This document shows, one piece after another, positions 47,783 through 57,945 of a DNA stretch of 64,000 nt; within the stretch, counting starts at the first letter, position 1, and every line of letters begins with the position of its first letter. The position numbers were made by a program, and so were the translations under genes. Below the pieces are notes generated by a model that was not told where the DNA came from, made no database searches, and saw nothing but the letters and a program-made list of their open reading frames with translations. The DNA is from Gammaproteobacteria bacterium (GTDB taxonomy: Bacteria; Pseudomonadota; Gammaproteobacteria; GCA-001735895). The stretch is from contig JAUVCH010000010.1 in NCBI GenBank assembly GCA_030595795.1, forward strand, positions 1-64,000, given 5' to 3'.

Positions 47783-50299
47783 GTGAAGAAGTCCTATTGG
47801 AAGGCAGACTGGATGATAGGTCTGCTGGTTATGCTAATATTTTTAATGTTGACTGAAACGTCGCTGATGCGGCCGCTAGACGGCTATGCCTATGATTTGG
47901 GTATGGGATATCTATCCGACAAACAGCCCAACAAGGAAGTTGTTATCGTTGCGATCGATAATAAATCCTTAGACGAGCTGGGCGCTTGGCCATGGTCCAG
48001 GGATTTAATTTCGGAGGCTACCTGGCAGCTGGCAAAATCTCGACCAAAAGTAATCGGTTATCAATTACCTTTTGATGCGCCCCAGGGACAGAAGGCGCTA
48101 GAGTCAGTCAAAAAATTACGCGGTGTTTTAAAGAAGCAGAAGGTTTTAAAAAGGCAGGTCAGGAAGGCTCTAAAAATTACTACTGAAGAAATTAATACAG
48201 ATTTTAAACTCGCCTCAGCATTGCGCTCGGCGGGCAGGACCGTTCTCGCAATGCCTTATCTCGCGGGTGGTGCTAGTCCAGCAGATGAGGCCGATTTACC
48301 AACATACCTGCAAAAATTCAGCCTGAAAAAATCGGCCAGAAATAACGAAGGGCTGGATTCGCAATTAGCCGAGGCTAGCAATATTTCTCCTCCCATCGAG
48401 ATATTAAGTAAACAGGTTGGAGGCGTTGGCGTCATCGAATCGTTAGTAGGCAGAAATGAGCCCGCACGCCAGTTACCACTAATTGTTCGATACGGCGATT
48501 ACTATCTGCCCTCTTTCTCGTTGGTACTATACGCTCGCTACCGAGGACTGACAGCCGAGCACATAACGGCAGATCCGGCTGGTGGTTTACAACTGAAAAA
48601 TGAAGTTTTGGCCGACTCTCAGAACCCGTATTTATATCCACGTTTTTATCAGAAAATTGATGACCAGTCCGCATTTCAGGTTTTTTCGTTTGTGGATGTG
48701 CTCAATGGCGACATTCAGGCTTCGGAGTTTCGCGGCAAAAGCATAATTATCGGTATTACGGCTGAACGGAAGTCAAAACTGTTAATGACACCAACCGGAG
48801 AACTTATGGCTCCGCCGATGATAACCGCCCATACTTTGTCGAGCCTGCTAAATAAAGAATCATTCCGTATACCAGTTTGGGCGGATCAGGCGCAAAAAAT
48901 AGCCATTGTAGTCATAGGACTTTTCCTGATGTTTGGTTTGCTACGACTGGGTAGAATGAGTGGGTTTATCACCAGTGTATTTATATTATTGCTCATGATT
49001 GGTGCTCACTTTATGTTAATGCGTTCTGAGTCGAGCTGGGTGCCTTCGATGGCAGCGGTAATGACATTAGTGACCGGATACTTAATTCTTGGTGGCAGGA
49101 AGATGGTCGACGGTCGTGTCGGGGCCATTTATCAGGCCTTGTCAGCTGCGAATCGGCAGCTTGGGGAATCATTTCAGTCTCAGGGGCAACTGGATCAGGC
49201 TTTCGAAAAACTTAGCCGCTGTGAGGTCGATGATTCTCTATTAGGGCAAATTTATAATCTGGGTCTGGCCTACGAGCGAAAACGGCAGTTCAATAAAGCC
49301 GTATCGGTATTCAAATTTATCCAGGACGAGAATAAAAACTATAGTGATGTGGCAGATCGCATCGAGCAAAACACGCAGATATCTGGCGCGGTAGTACTTG
49401 GGGGTGCTGCAACTACCGCTACCAATGCGACACTGATTCTCGGCAAGGACGGGATGCAAAAGCCCAAGCTGGGAAGATATCAAATCGATAAAGAAATTGG
49501 CCGTGGAGCGATGGGGATGGTGTATCTCGGCCTTGATGAAAAAATTGGCCGTACGGTAGCTGTGAAAACGATGATGTTGTCTGAAGAAATCGAGGCCGAT
49601 AAACGTGAAGCGGTGAAGAGCCGTTTCTTCCGCGAAGCCGAAGCCGCAGGACGATTAAACCACCCTAATATTGTCACTGTTTACGATGTTGGTGATGAGG
49701 AAGATCTTGCCTATATCGCGATGGATTATCTTAAAGGCAAAGATTTAACCGCCTACTGTAAAAAGAAGAGTTTATTACCTATGTCCGAAGTATTTGAAAT
49801 CGGTATGAGTATCGCTGAGGCTCTTGATTACGCACACCAGCAACATGTCGTGCATCGCGATATATAACCAGCCAATATTATTTACGATAAAAAATCTCGC
49901 TCAGCCCAGATTACCGATTTTGGGGTGGCCTGCTTAACTGATGCTAGTAAAACCAAAACTGGTACCGTACTCGGCAGTCCGTACTATATGTCTCCTGAAC
50001 AACTAGCAGGCAAAAAGGTCGATGGTCGCTCGGATTTATTCTCTCTGGGGGTGACGCTGTACCAGATGCTCGCGGGAAAACTGCCGTTCGCCAGTGATTC
50101 CCTGGCAAACTTAATGTACAAGATTACCAACGAGAAGCACCCGGATATTCGAACTTACCGACCTGATGTACCCAATTGCGTGAGCACACTGATAAATAAG
50201 ATCCTGAATAAAGATATCGAGAAACGCTTTCAAACAGGCAAACAGATGGCCGCTGCGATGGAACGTTGCTACGAGAAAATACTCGAAGAAGGAAGCTAA
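47783..50299 (+). pseudogene. CHASE2-domain Ser/Thr protein kinase interrupted by an in-frame TAA
   Basis: One reading frame of 839 codons broken by a single TAA at 49865-49867 (codon 695). It starts at GTG 47783; ATG 47813, with GGAAGG 8 nt upstream, is a good alternative. An N-terminal helix is followed by a CHASE2 sensor (about 40-365), three helices (about 372-437), a short repeat-like linker and a Hanks kinase from about 562. The kinase has EIGRGAMGMVYLG and Lys595 in VAVKTM. The stop replaces the lysine of the catalytic loop HRDIKPAN (seen as HRDI-stop-PANI). Beyond it the frame continues with Asp712 of DFG, SPYYMSPEQLAG and the rest of the C-lobe. One A-to-T change would restore AAA. 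The 694-residue product would lack an active kinase; CHASE2 could remain. Confidence 0.85.
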
Positions 50300-50336
50300 G
50301 GAATGAATAGTTGGCATTAATAAATTAAGATAGCCT

Positions 50337-50756
50337 GTGATTCAAATTACACAAAATATTGTTATTGCCGATGACGAAATCGAATTAACGGCAATTCGTG
50401 CCCAGGGCGCTGGCGGGCAAAACGTCAACAAGGTTTCATCGGCGATTCATCTTCGTTTCGATATTAGCGCTTCGTCTTTGCCAGTAAGTTTTAAACAACG
50501 GATGCTAGCACAGCCTGACCATCGTATTAGCAAAGATGGAATCCTGGTTATCAAAGCACAGAAGTATCGAACTCAGGAGAAAAACCGGCAGGATGCACTT
50601 GAACGATTAATAGAAATAATTCAATCAGCGGGGGTTGTGCCAAAGGCCAGACGAGCCACCAGGGCGACAAAGGCATCGCAGCGAAAACGAGTAGAGAATA
50701 AAGTCCAAAGGGGTAGGACTAAAGTATTAAGGGGCAAAATTTCGGACCGAGATTGA
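50337..50756 (+). CDS. arfB: Alternative ribosome-rescue factor ArfB (YaeJ)
   Basis: 139 residues with a GTG start; an in-frame TAG two codons upstream rules out a longer start. The N-terminus IQITQNIVIADDEIELTAIR aligns with E. coli ArfB. The catalytic GGQ lies in AQGAGGQNVNKVSSAIHLRF, and a basic C-terminal tail (KARRATRATKASQRKR) inserts into the mRNA channel of stalled ribosomes. It hydrolyses peptidyl-tRNA on non-stop complexes. Confidence 0.95.
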   Translation: MIQITQNIVIADDEIELTAIRAQGAGGQNVNKVSSAIHLRFDISASSLPVSFKQRMLAQPDHRISKDGILVIKAQKYRTQEKNRQDALERLIEIIQSAGVVPKARRATRATKASQRKRVENKVQRGRTKVLRGKISDRD

Positions 50757-50780
50757 TTACTCTGGGCCATAATAAAATCG

Positions 50781-51542
50781 ATGATATCTTTGCTACAAAT
50801 GGACTGGCCATTAATATTTATGGTGGTCTTAATCATGCTATTCGCGGGACTAGTACACGGCACTTTGGGGCTTGGTTTCCCCATGGTAGCTACCCCGATG
50901 CTGGCAGTTTCATTTGATGTGCGAACGGCGATTTTAATCACCTTACTACCAACCGTAGCGGTTAACCTGGTAAGTATCTGGCATAGCCGTGACTCATTCA
51001 ACGAGACGCGACAGTTTTTACCGTTAGCAGGCTTTACTCTGATTGGATCGGTTTTTGGCGCTTATTTATTGGCTACATCTGACCCGGATCCTTTCCGTCT
51101 CGTACTAGCGAGCCTGATACTACTGTATCTCTGGACTAGTCATGCCAGTCGAATATCGCTTCGATGGGTTAATAAACACCTGTTAGTCGCGATGTTAGTA
51201 TTTGGTCTACTCGCAGGTATATCCGGTGGCGTAACCAATGTCATGGTCGCAGTGCTTATTATCTTTTTCCTGTCCTTAGACGTACCACGAAAAACCATGG
51301 TGCCAGCCCTTAATAGTTGTTTCCTGGCGGGTAAGGTTTCGCAAATAGTAGTTCTATCTATGGCCGGCTTGCTAAGCCTGGGTTTGATATTAGAAACCAT
51401 TCCGCTTGCTGTTTCCGCTGTGTTGGCGCTGATGGTTGGACAATCGTTACGTGAAAAGATCGAGTTCGATATTTATCGGCGAGTGTTACAGGGTTTGCTG
51501 GCAGTTTTGGCTATGGTTTTGATCGCGCAGTATTTTTACTAG
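50781..51542 (+). CDS. TSUP (TauE/SafE) family membrane permease
   Basis: 253 residues with about seven or eight hydrophobic helices. It matches the TauE/SafE family: LFAGLVHGTLGLGFPMVATPML near the N-terminus and the repeat LLAGISGGVTNVMVAVLIIF in the second half. Members move sulfite, sulfonates or other organic anions. It lies 24 bp after arfB and is convergent with dddP, 12 bp apart. Whether it acts on a DMSP-derived sulfur compound cannot be told. Confidence 0.85.
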   Translation: MISLLQMDWPLIFMVVLIMLFAGLVHGTLGLGFPMVATPMLAVSFDVRTAILITLLPTVAVNLVSIWHSRDSFNETRQFLPLAGFTLIGSVFGAYLLATSDPDPFRLVLASLILLYLWTSHASRISLRWVNKHLLVAMLVFGLLAGISGGVTNVMVAVLIIFFLSLDVPRKTMVPALNSCFLAGKVSQIVVLSMAGLLSLGLILETIPLAVSAVLALMVGQSLREKIEFDIYRRVLQGLLAVLAMVLIAQYFY

Positions 51543-51554
51543 CGAGCGATTACT

Positions 51555-52889
51555 TCAGCGTAAAAAAGCTTCCTCAAACGGGTACTTCGTCATATTGTCG
51601 TAACCATCATCGGTAATCAAAACCTGGTCTTCTAGTTTCACGCCGTTCTTTCCGCCGACTTCACCGACATAGGCTTCGACACATAACACCATGCCAGCTT
51701 CGACGACACCGTGATAGCCATGACCCTCGAAGTCTTCGGGATAACGTATTGAGGGGTATTCATCGCAGAGACCGACCCCGTGCATGATGACACCATAGCG
51801 GTTAGGCCGGCAGTTTTCCGGCAGGCGATGGGATTTCTCGGTGAGTTCCTGAAAGCTAACGCCGGGGTTGAGCATTGCCATATTAGTCATGATATGTTCG
51901 TATGCGATCTGGTAGACGCGTTTTTGCTCCTCGTCTGGCTCGACATCGCCGCAGATCCAGGTTCGCGATATGTCGCAGCACATCCCATAAGTGCCGATCA
52001 TGTCGGTATCGAGTGCGAGTAATTCGCCATCACTAATGATCCGTGGGCCCGACTCCTGAAACCAGGGATTGGTACGTGGACCTGAACTACAAATTCGGGT
52101 TTCGATCCACTCGCCGCCGCGACGAATATTTTCGGCGTGTAAAACGGACCAGACATCGTTTTCACTCTGCCCGGCATACAGTGCTTTTTGCATTTCTACC
52201 ATGGAAGCTTCACAGGCCGCCGTTGAGCAGCGTAGGGCTTTAATTTCGTCTGGGCCTTTGATAACGCGGGCGAGTTCGGTGACCGCCTGGCCTTCGAATA
52301 CTTCGAGCCCAATTTTCTCGAGGGCGCGTAAACCAGCGATTTCTATCTTATCGACAGCCAGGTGCCGATTATTGCCGGCGTGTTCGCGCATTAATTCATC
52401 GACTGACTGGGCGAATAAACCGGCGTGCTCATCGGCGCGATAAGCCGATTCAAAATAAAAGAACGAGGCCCCACTGCGTAATTCTTTAACCAGCGGTAAA
52501 TGTGTGGAAAGATGGTCGCAGCTATGGAAGTCCCATAACACCATATAGCCATCTGCTGAAACAAAACAGGCACGGCCCGGGTTATGCGTAATCCAGAGTT
52601 GCATATTGGTAGTGTCGGTCGCATAGCGGATATTCAAAGGATCGAATAACAGGATACCGCCATAATCATTTTTTTGTAGCTCAGCGCAAAGTCTTTGCAG
52701 GCGAAATTCGCGCATGGTATCGAGTTGCGGAACCTCAAGCCCAAGTGCCTCCCATTCCTTGAACGCTAACGCGGTAGGGCCGATTTCGACGCGGTCATTA
52801 TCGTCAGGCGAACCATCGGGTTTTACGGGCCGACGTGAAGGATCAATTTTACGATTTGAGCTATCGATGGAATAAGGCGATTTTGACAT
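51555..52889 (-). CDS. dddP: DMSP lyase DddP (M24-family metalloenzyme)
   Basis: 444 residues. The N-terminal stretch RKIDPSRRPV, NDRVEIGPTALAFKEWEALG, then FDPLNIRYATDTTNMQLW and SENDVWSVLHAENIRRGGEW are hallmarks of DddP rather than of ordinary Xaa-Pro peptidases. Six metal ligands are in place: Asp294, Asp296, Asp306, His370, Glu405 and Glu420. Tyr365 and Asp376 also fall where DddP has catalytic residues; all are offset by exactly one from the Ruegeria enzyme numbering as I remember it. DddP cleaves dimethylsulfoniopropionate to dimethyl sulfide and acrylate. An AAAGG ribosome site precedes the ATG. No DMSP transporter or acrylate gene is adjacent. Activity is inferred; non-cleaving paralogues exist. 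Confidence 0.85.
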   Translation of the reverse strand: MSKSPYSIDSSNRKIDPSRRPVKPDGSPDDNDRVEIGPTALAFKEWEALGLEVPQLDTMREFRLQRLCAELQKNDYGGILLFDPLNIRYATDTTNMQLWITHNPGRACFVSADGYMVLWDFHSCDHLSTHLPLVKELRSGASFFYFESAYRADEHAGLFAQSVDELMREHAGNNRHLAVDKIEIAGLRALEKIGLEVFEGQAVTELARVIKGPDEIKALRCSTAACEASMVEMQKALYAGQSENDVWSVLHAENIRRGGEWIETRICSSGPRTNPWFQESGPRIISDGELLALDTDMIGTYGMCCDISRTWICGDVEPDEEQKRVYQIAYEHIMTNMAMLNPGVSFQELTEKSHRLPENCRPNRYGVIMHGVGLCDEYPSIRYPEDFEGHGYHGVVEAGMVLCVEAYVGEVGGKNGVKLEDQVLITDDGYDNMTKYPFEEAFLR

Positions 52890-52974
52890 TACGCTAACCT
52901 TTACAACAGATAATGGATGGCTCGAGAATAATCCAATATGGGCTTAAACATAAGCCTTTTTTTGGTGACAGTTG

Positions 52975-53631
52975 TCAACGAATTCGGGTGATGAATTTTT
53001 GCGCACTACCATCTTCGATAATGTCAAAAACATGTGACTTGGCTGCATCCAGAGTATCGAATCCGATTTGCCCTGGGTAAAGGTCTAGCTGTATGTAATA
53101 TTGATCATCGGATTTTGCAATTTCTATACGGATTCCTTTTTGCCTCAAAATGGCCCTACCCGAAATCTCCACCCATCGTTTCGAACGAGTAAATCGACGT
53201 TTACGCTCGTCGTACTTATTTTGCTGATCGAGCTGTTTAGAAGCTATCTCTGTGCTGGTAAGCGCATTACAACAAAAAGTGCCGACCTGCATGCTGCCCC
53301 AGTTTTTATGATAGACATAGAACTGATAGCGAAAGTTGCTGCCGCATAATTCGCAGTTTCCAGCCACTTCGCCGAGGTCTTCATAACCCAGGTATTGCCA
53401 GCCGGTTTTTGGTGGAATTTTGCCGTGCTCTGCGGCGTGACAGCCTTTGCACAGAGTTTCGCAGTCTTTATAGTCGTATTGCCAGGGAGCGTTGCCGGGG
53501 ATATATTTTTTGTGATGAACCTGAAGCACGACTTCAGGTTCGGAACGTCCACAATCCCGACAGCTTCCACCGTCGAGTTCGATGACTTCATCTCGAAACT
53601 GTCGCCATTGGTTGGTTTGATATCCTTTCAT
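52975..53631 (-). CDS. HNH nuclease with an extra zinc-binding module
   Basis: 218 residues. The N-terminal HNH domain has CRDC (Cys24, Cys27), then LQVHHKKYIPGN and ETLCKGCHAAEHG, with the HNH core and a second zinc knuckle. A middle segment has a second cysteine cluster (NCELCGSNFRY, TFCCNAL) that may be another zinc module, followed by a charged helical region. GGAAGGG precedes the ATG. The biological role is unknown. It lies 85 bp upstream of dddP and 31 bp downstream of acnB on the same strand, and no intron or intein element is seen. Confidence 0.78.
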   Translation of the reverse strand: MKGYQTNQWRQFRDEVIELDGGSCRDCGRSEPEVVLQVHHKKYIPGNAPWQYDYKDCETLCKGCHAAEHGKIPPKTGWQYLGYEDLGEVAGNCELCGSNFRYQFYVYHKNWGSMQVGTFCCNALTSTEIASKQLDQQNKYDERKRRFTRSKRWVEISGRAILRQKGIRIEIAKSDDQYYIQLDLYPGQIGFDTLDAAKSHVFDIIEDGSAQKFITRIR

Positions 53632-53662
53632 CCTGTCCCTTCCATGGGATGTCTTTAGAGCG

Positions 53663-56236
53663 CTACGCCACTTTTACCGGGAATGCATTCTCAGCAGCCG
53701 ACATATAGCTTTCCATTTCATTAAAATTCAAATACCGATACACGTCGTCTGCCATGGTATTAATGTCCTCGGCATATTGCATATATTCTTCCATGGTTGG
53801 AATTTTACCGAGAATAGCCCCAACGGCTGCGAGTTCTGCTGAAGCCAGATAGACATTCGCACCTTTACCCAGGCGATTCGGAAAGTTACGAGTCGATGTC
53901 GAGATGACCGTACTGTTTTCGGCAACCCGGGCCTGATTACCCATACATAGCGAGCAACCCGGCATTTCGGTTCTGGCGCCGGTACGGCCGAATATATTGT
54001 AATAACCTTCTGCGGTTAGTTGCGCTTCGTCCATCTTGGTCGGTGGAGCTATCCACAAACGTGTGGCAACCGGACCCTCGAGTTTTTCGAGGAGTTTACC
54101 TGCGGCACGGAAGTGTCCAATGTTGGTCATACAGGAGCCGATGAAGACTTCGTCTACCTTATCACCAGCGACATCTGATAATGTTTTAATATCATCCGGG
54201 TCGTTCGGGCAGGCTAGCAGCGGTTCTTTGATTTCATTCAAATTGATTTCGATGATTTCAGTGTATTCGGCATCGGCTTCCATCAGTACCGGATCCGCGA
54301 GCCAGGCTTCCATTTCTTCGATCCGTCGGGTGATGGTGCGGACATCGCCGTAGCCCTCATTAATCATCCACTTGAACATGATGATATTCGAGTTCATGTA
54401 TTCGATGATCGGTTCCTTGTCGAGCTTGACGGTACAGCCCGAAGCCGAGCGCTCTGCCGAGGCATCGGAAAGCTCGAACGCCTGTTCGACCTTAAGTTGC
54501 GGCAAGCCTTCGATCTCGAGGACACGACCAGAGAAGATATTCTTCTTACCTTTCTTTTCGACCGTGAGCAAACCACTCTGAATGGCCGCATAGGGAATCG
54601 CATTAACCAGATCGCGTAAGGTAATTCCGGGTTGCATTTCACCTTTAAAACGTACTAGTACTGATTCCGGCATATCGAGTGGCATGACGCCAGTCGCCGC
54701 AGCGAAAGCCACCAGGCCAGAACCCGCTGGAAAAGAAATACCGATTGGGAAACGGGTATGCGAGTCGCCACCGGTGCCAACCGTATCGGGTAACAACATA
54801 CGATTCATCCACGAGTGGATAACACCATCACCCGGTCGTAGCGAAACGCCACCGCGATTTTGCATGAAGTCTGGTAGCGTATGGTGTGTTTCCACGTCGA
54901 CCGGTTTTGGGTAAGGCGCGGTATGACAAAAAGACTGCATTACCAGGTCAGCCGAAAATCCGAGACAGGCGAGGTCCTTGAGTTCATCGCGTGTCATTGG
55001 TCCGGTAGTATCCTGAGAACCAACCGTGGTCATTTTCGGCTCGCAGTAGGTGCCTACGCGCACACCAGGAACACCGCAGGCCTTACCAACCATCTTTTGC
55101 GCCAGAGTAAAACCTTTATCGCTGTCTTCCTGTACTTCCGGCAATTCGAAAACGTCAGACGTCGGCAAGTCGAGGCATTTACGCGCGCTTTCGGTCAAAC
55201 CACGACCAATAATCAGCGGAATTCGACCATCGGCCTGTACCTCATCTTTTAGTACATTGGTGGCGAGTTGAAAAGTGGCTAGCACTTCGTCGCTATCGTG
55301 TTTGGTGGCTTTGCCTGCCAATGGATACAAATCGATGATGTCGCCTGTTTCCATTTTCGATACGTCCATTTCGATAGGCAGCGCACCTGCGTCTTCCATG
55401 GTATTGAAAAATATTGGTGCAATCTTGCTGCCAAAACAGAATCCGCCATTTCGCTTGTTTGGAATATAGGGGATGTCCTGACCCATGTGCCACAATACCG
55501 AGTTAGTCGCTGATTTACGCGAAGAGCCTGTTCCGACCACATCACCGACATAGGCAACCGGAAATCCTTTCTCTTTGAGTTGACGAATCGTTTCAATCGG
55601 GTTTTCTGCAACACCCTCGCGAGGCATCTTCAGCAAGGCGTTGGCGTGTAAGGGGATATCCGGACGCGACCAGGCATCCTGTGCCGGTGACAAATCATCG
55701 GTATTAGTCTCACCGGGTACCTTAAATACAGTAACGATGATTTTTTCGGCTAACGCTGGCTTACTGGTAAACCACTCGGCATTCGCCCAGGATTCGACGA
55801 CGGCTTTGGCAGAAGCATTGCCCGCATCGGCCTTATCGGTGACATCGTGAAAGGCATCGAATACCAGTAGAGTGTGCGACAGTGCCTCGACTGCAGCTGT
55901 TGCAGTTTCGTCATCGTCCAGACAAGCAATTAAAGGCTGGATATTGTATCCACCTAGCATGGTGCCAAGAATCTCAACCGCTTTAACCTTGTCGATTAGC
56001 GGGGAGCTATCCTCACCCCGCGTTATTGCGGCCAGAAATCCGGCTTTCACATAAGCCGCCTCGTCAACACCGGCTGGGACATGCTGGGTTAGCAATTCGA
56101 GTAGATAATCTTCTTCACCCGCTGGAGGGGACTTGATTAGGGCGACCAGGTCAGCTACTTGCTGTGCATCTAGTGGCTTCGGCGGAATACCTTCTAATTC
56201 TCGCTCCGCGATATGCTCTCGATAGGCCTTTAACAT
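53663..56236 (-). CDS. acnB: Aconitate hydratase B / 2-methylisocitrate dehydratase
   Basis: 857 residues of the AcnB type, with the HEAT-like N-terminal domain ([20 protein letters not shown]) that AcnA lacks. The [4Fe-4S] cluster cysteines are in SCMTNIG and [11 protein letters not shown]. It interconverts citrate and isocitrate, and AcnB also hydrates 2-methylaconitate, which matters beside the methylcitrate operon. It is downstream of gltA on the same strand, 51 bp away, so TCA entry and the next step are likely cotranscribed. Confidence 0.96.
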   Translation of the reverse strand: MLKAYREHIAERELEGIPPKPLDAQQVADLVALIKSPPAGEEDYLLELLTQHVPAGVDEAAYVKAGFLAAITRGEDSSPLIDKVKAVEILGTMLGGYNIQPLIACLDDDETATAAVEALSHTLLVFDAFHDVTDKADAGNASAKAVVESWANAEWFTSKPALAEKIIVTVFKVPGETNTDDLSPAQDAWSRPDIPLHANALLKMPREGVAENPIETIRQLKEKGFPVAYVGDVVGTGSSRKSATNSVLWHMGQDIPYIPNKRNGGFCFGSKIAPIFFNTMEDAGALPIEMDVSKMETGDIIDLYPLAGKATKHDSDEVLATFQLATNVLKDEVQADGRIPLIIGRGLTESARKCLDLPTSDVFELPEVQEDSDKGFTLAQKMVGKACGVPGVRVGTYCEPKMTTVGSQDTTGPMTRDELKDLACLGFSADLVMQSFCHTAPYPKPVDVETHHTLPDFMQNRGGVSLRPGDGVIHSWMNRMLLPDTVGTGGDSHTRFPIGISFPAGSGLVAFAAATGVMPLDMPESVLVRFKGEMQPGITLRDLVNAIPYAAIQSGLLTVEKKGKKNIFSGRVLEIEGLPQLKVEQAFELSDASAERSASGCTVKLDKEPIIEYMNSNIIMFKWMINEGYGDVRTITRRIEEMEAWLADPVLMEADAEYTEIIEINLNEIKEPLLACPNDPDDIKTLSDVAGDKVDEVFIGSCMTNIGHFRAAGKLLEKLEGPVATRLWIAPPTKMDEAQLTAEGYYNIFGRTGARTEMPGCSLCMGNQARVAENSTVISTSTRNFPNRLGKGANVYLASAELAAVGAILGKIPTMEEYMQYAEDINTMADDVYRYLNFNEMESYMSAAENAFPVKVA

Positions 56237-56287
56237 TTTTCTTCGACTCTCAATTTAATTTGAGGAACCCTATAGGTAGGGGCTTAA

Positions 56288-57592
56288 TTATCTTTTATCA
56301 ACTGGAATATATTCCAGATCGATCGGGCCTGTGTATAACTGTCGTGGCCTGCCGATCTTATAGCCTGGCTCGGAGACCATTTCGTTCCACTGTGTGATCC
56401 AGCCAATTGTCCGTGCCATGGCGAAAATTACGGTAAACATATTCATCGGTATGCCCATTGCCAGGAAGATGATGCCTGAATAGAAGTCAACGTTAGGATA
56501 AAGTTTACGCTGTACAAAATAATCGTCTTCGAGCGCTACTTTTTCCAGTGCCATCGCGGTTTCAAGCAGCTTCTTCTGTTCACCCGTCGATTCCATATCG
56601 TTGAGTAACTGGTGGCAAATCTCTCGAATTAATGTAGCCCGGGGGTCAAAGTTTTTGTATACACGATGCCCGAAGCCCATTAGACGGAAATTATCACTTT
56701 TGTCTTTTGCGCGATCAATAAACGATTGCAATGGCTTACCCGAATTATTAATTTCCATCAGCATTCGAATAACTGCTTCGTTGGCGCCACCGTGAGCGGG
56801 GCCCCAAAGTGCTGCAATACCGGCGGCCACGGCAGCAAACGGGTTCGCATCTGAGCTACCCGCCAGTCGCACGGTTGAAGTCGAAGCATTCTGCTCGTGA
56901 TCAGCATGCAAAATCAAAATTAAATCGAGTGCCTTGGAGAGTAGAGGGCTGGCCGTGTATTCTTCCGAAGGCATAGCGAACATCATATGCAGGAAGTTTT
57001 CGGTATAGCCAAGGTTATTATCTGGATAGATGAAAGGCTTGCCAGTGGCGTAACGGTAGCTCCAGGCAGCGATAGTCGGCATCTTAGCGATCAGGCGCTG
57101 TGCAGTAATCATGCGGTGCTCTGGATTACGGATATCCATGTGATCGTGATAGAAAGCTGCTAGCGCACCAACCACACCCACCATGATGGCCATCGGATGC
57201 GCGTCTCGACGGAAGCCGCTAAAGAAACGCTTAAGTGCTTCGTGCAGCATGGTGTGGTTGGTAATTGTATTTTCGAACTCGGCTAGCTCGGTTTTACTAG
57301 GCAGCTTGTCATTCATTAACAGGTAACAAACTTCGAGGTAGGAGCTATGCTCTGCCAGTTGTTCGATTGGGTAACCTCGGTACTGTAGTACACCTTTATC
57401 GCCGTCCAGGAAAGTGATTTTACTGGAGCAGCTGGCGGTCGACATAAAACCAGGATCGTAAGTGAAATAACCGAGCTCCTTATAAAGGGCGCTGATATCG
57501 ATGGTTTTGGGTCCGCTGGTGGGTGTTAACAACGGTAACTGAACTTTCTTTCCTGTCGTATCGTCGATAATTGTCACTGTATCGGTGGTCAT
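56288..57592 (-). CDS. gltA: Citrate synthase, type II
   Basis: 434 residues, the hexameric type of Gram-negative bacteria. The catalytic residues are in [26 protein letters not shown] and [12 protein letters not shown], with the N-terminal domain ([16 protein letters not shown]) that is absent in the shorter PrpC. It makes citrate from acetyl-CoA and oxaloacetate. AGAGGAA precedes the ATG. It is divergent from the prp regulator gene across a 353-bp gap. Confidence 0.97.
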   Translation of the reverse strand: MTTDTVTIIDDTTGKKVQLPLLTPTSGPKTIDISALYKELGYFTYDPGFMSTASCSSKITFLDGDKGVLQYRGYPIEQLAEHSSYLEVCYLLMNDKLPSKTELAEFENTITNHTMLHEALKRFFSGFRRDAHPMAIMVGVVGALAAFYHDHMDIRNPEHRMITAQRLIAKMPTIAAWSYRYATGKPFIYPDNNLGYTENFLHMMFAMPSEEYTASPLLSKALDLILILHADHEQNASTSTVRLAGSSDANPFAAVAAGIAALWGPAHGGANEAVIRMLMEINNSGKPLQSFIDRAKDKSDNFRLMGFGHRVYKNFDPRATLIREICHQLLNDMESTGEQKKLLETAMALEKVALEDDYFVQRKLYPNVDFYSGIIFLAMGIPMNMFTVIFAMARTIGWITQWNEMVSEPGYKIGRPRQLYTGPIDLEYIPVDKR

Positions 57593-57868
57593 TTGATATT
57601 CCTCTTGAGTTCCAGAGCTAGTATAACTATAGATTCACTCAGGGCTTCGAATTAATGAAAATCTACAGGGTGATTTATGATTAAACCCCAGCTAGTTGTC
57701 TAGCGAGTTTAACTGGACTGCATCAATATATCCCATTCGAGGGGTAGTTAACCAACCGGCACGAGCACTATTAAATTATATTATCGTCACAATTAATAAA
57801 CGTTAATGACGCTAGAGCTTCGTTTGAGTGCGTTCTCGTTGCTAAAGTTCTCTGCCGAGCCTCGTTGT

Positions 57869-57901
57869 ATTGTTGACAATAATCATTAAATTAGGCATAT
57901 T
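57869..57901 (+). promoter_or_regulatory. Promoter and operator-like palindrome of the prp operon
   Basis: ATTGTTGACAAT (57869-57880) is a near-perfect 12-bp palindrome and contains the -35 hexamer TTGACA (57873-57878). CATATT lies 17 nt downstream as a possible -10. The same 12-mer, as perfect ATTGTTAACAAT, recurs 62 bp further on. Overlap of the -35 box with the palindrome suggests repression, most simply by the GntR protein coded just downstream. Confidence 0.55.
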
Positions 57902-57905
57902 TCTA

Positions 57906-57915
57906 CCAATATTGG
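57906..57915. promoter_or_regulatory. Perfect 10-bp palindrome in the prp leader
   Basis: CCAATATTGG lies between the two ATTGTTRACAAT elements. It may be a further protein-binding site; ten-base palindromes can also arise by chance. Confidence 0.3.
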
Positions 57916-57930
57916 CAAATTATATCAGTT

Positions 57931-57942
57931 ATTGTTAACAAT
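57931..57942. promoter_or_regulatory. Second operator-like palindrome before the GntR start
   Basis: ATTGTTAACAAT is a perfect 12-bp palindrome ending 3 bp before the GntR start codon, repeating the element at 57869-57880. A regulator bound to both could loop or block transcription and initiation. Confidence 0.5.
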
Positions 57943-57945
57943 CCT

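Noticed and set aside
50781-53631. TSUP permease - dddP - HNH considered as an accessory island
   Set aside because: No integrase, tRNA, direct repeats or clear composition change is visible; orientation differs between the genes.
55279-55614. Second-frame open reading inside acnB
   Set aside because: acnB is intact and conserved through this stretch; the frame is a by-product of its codon bias.
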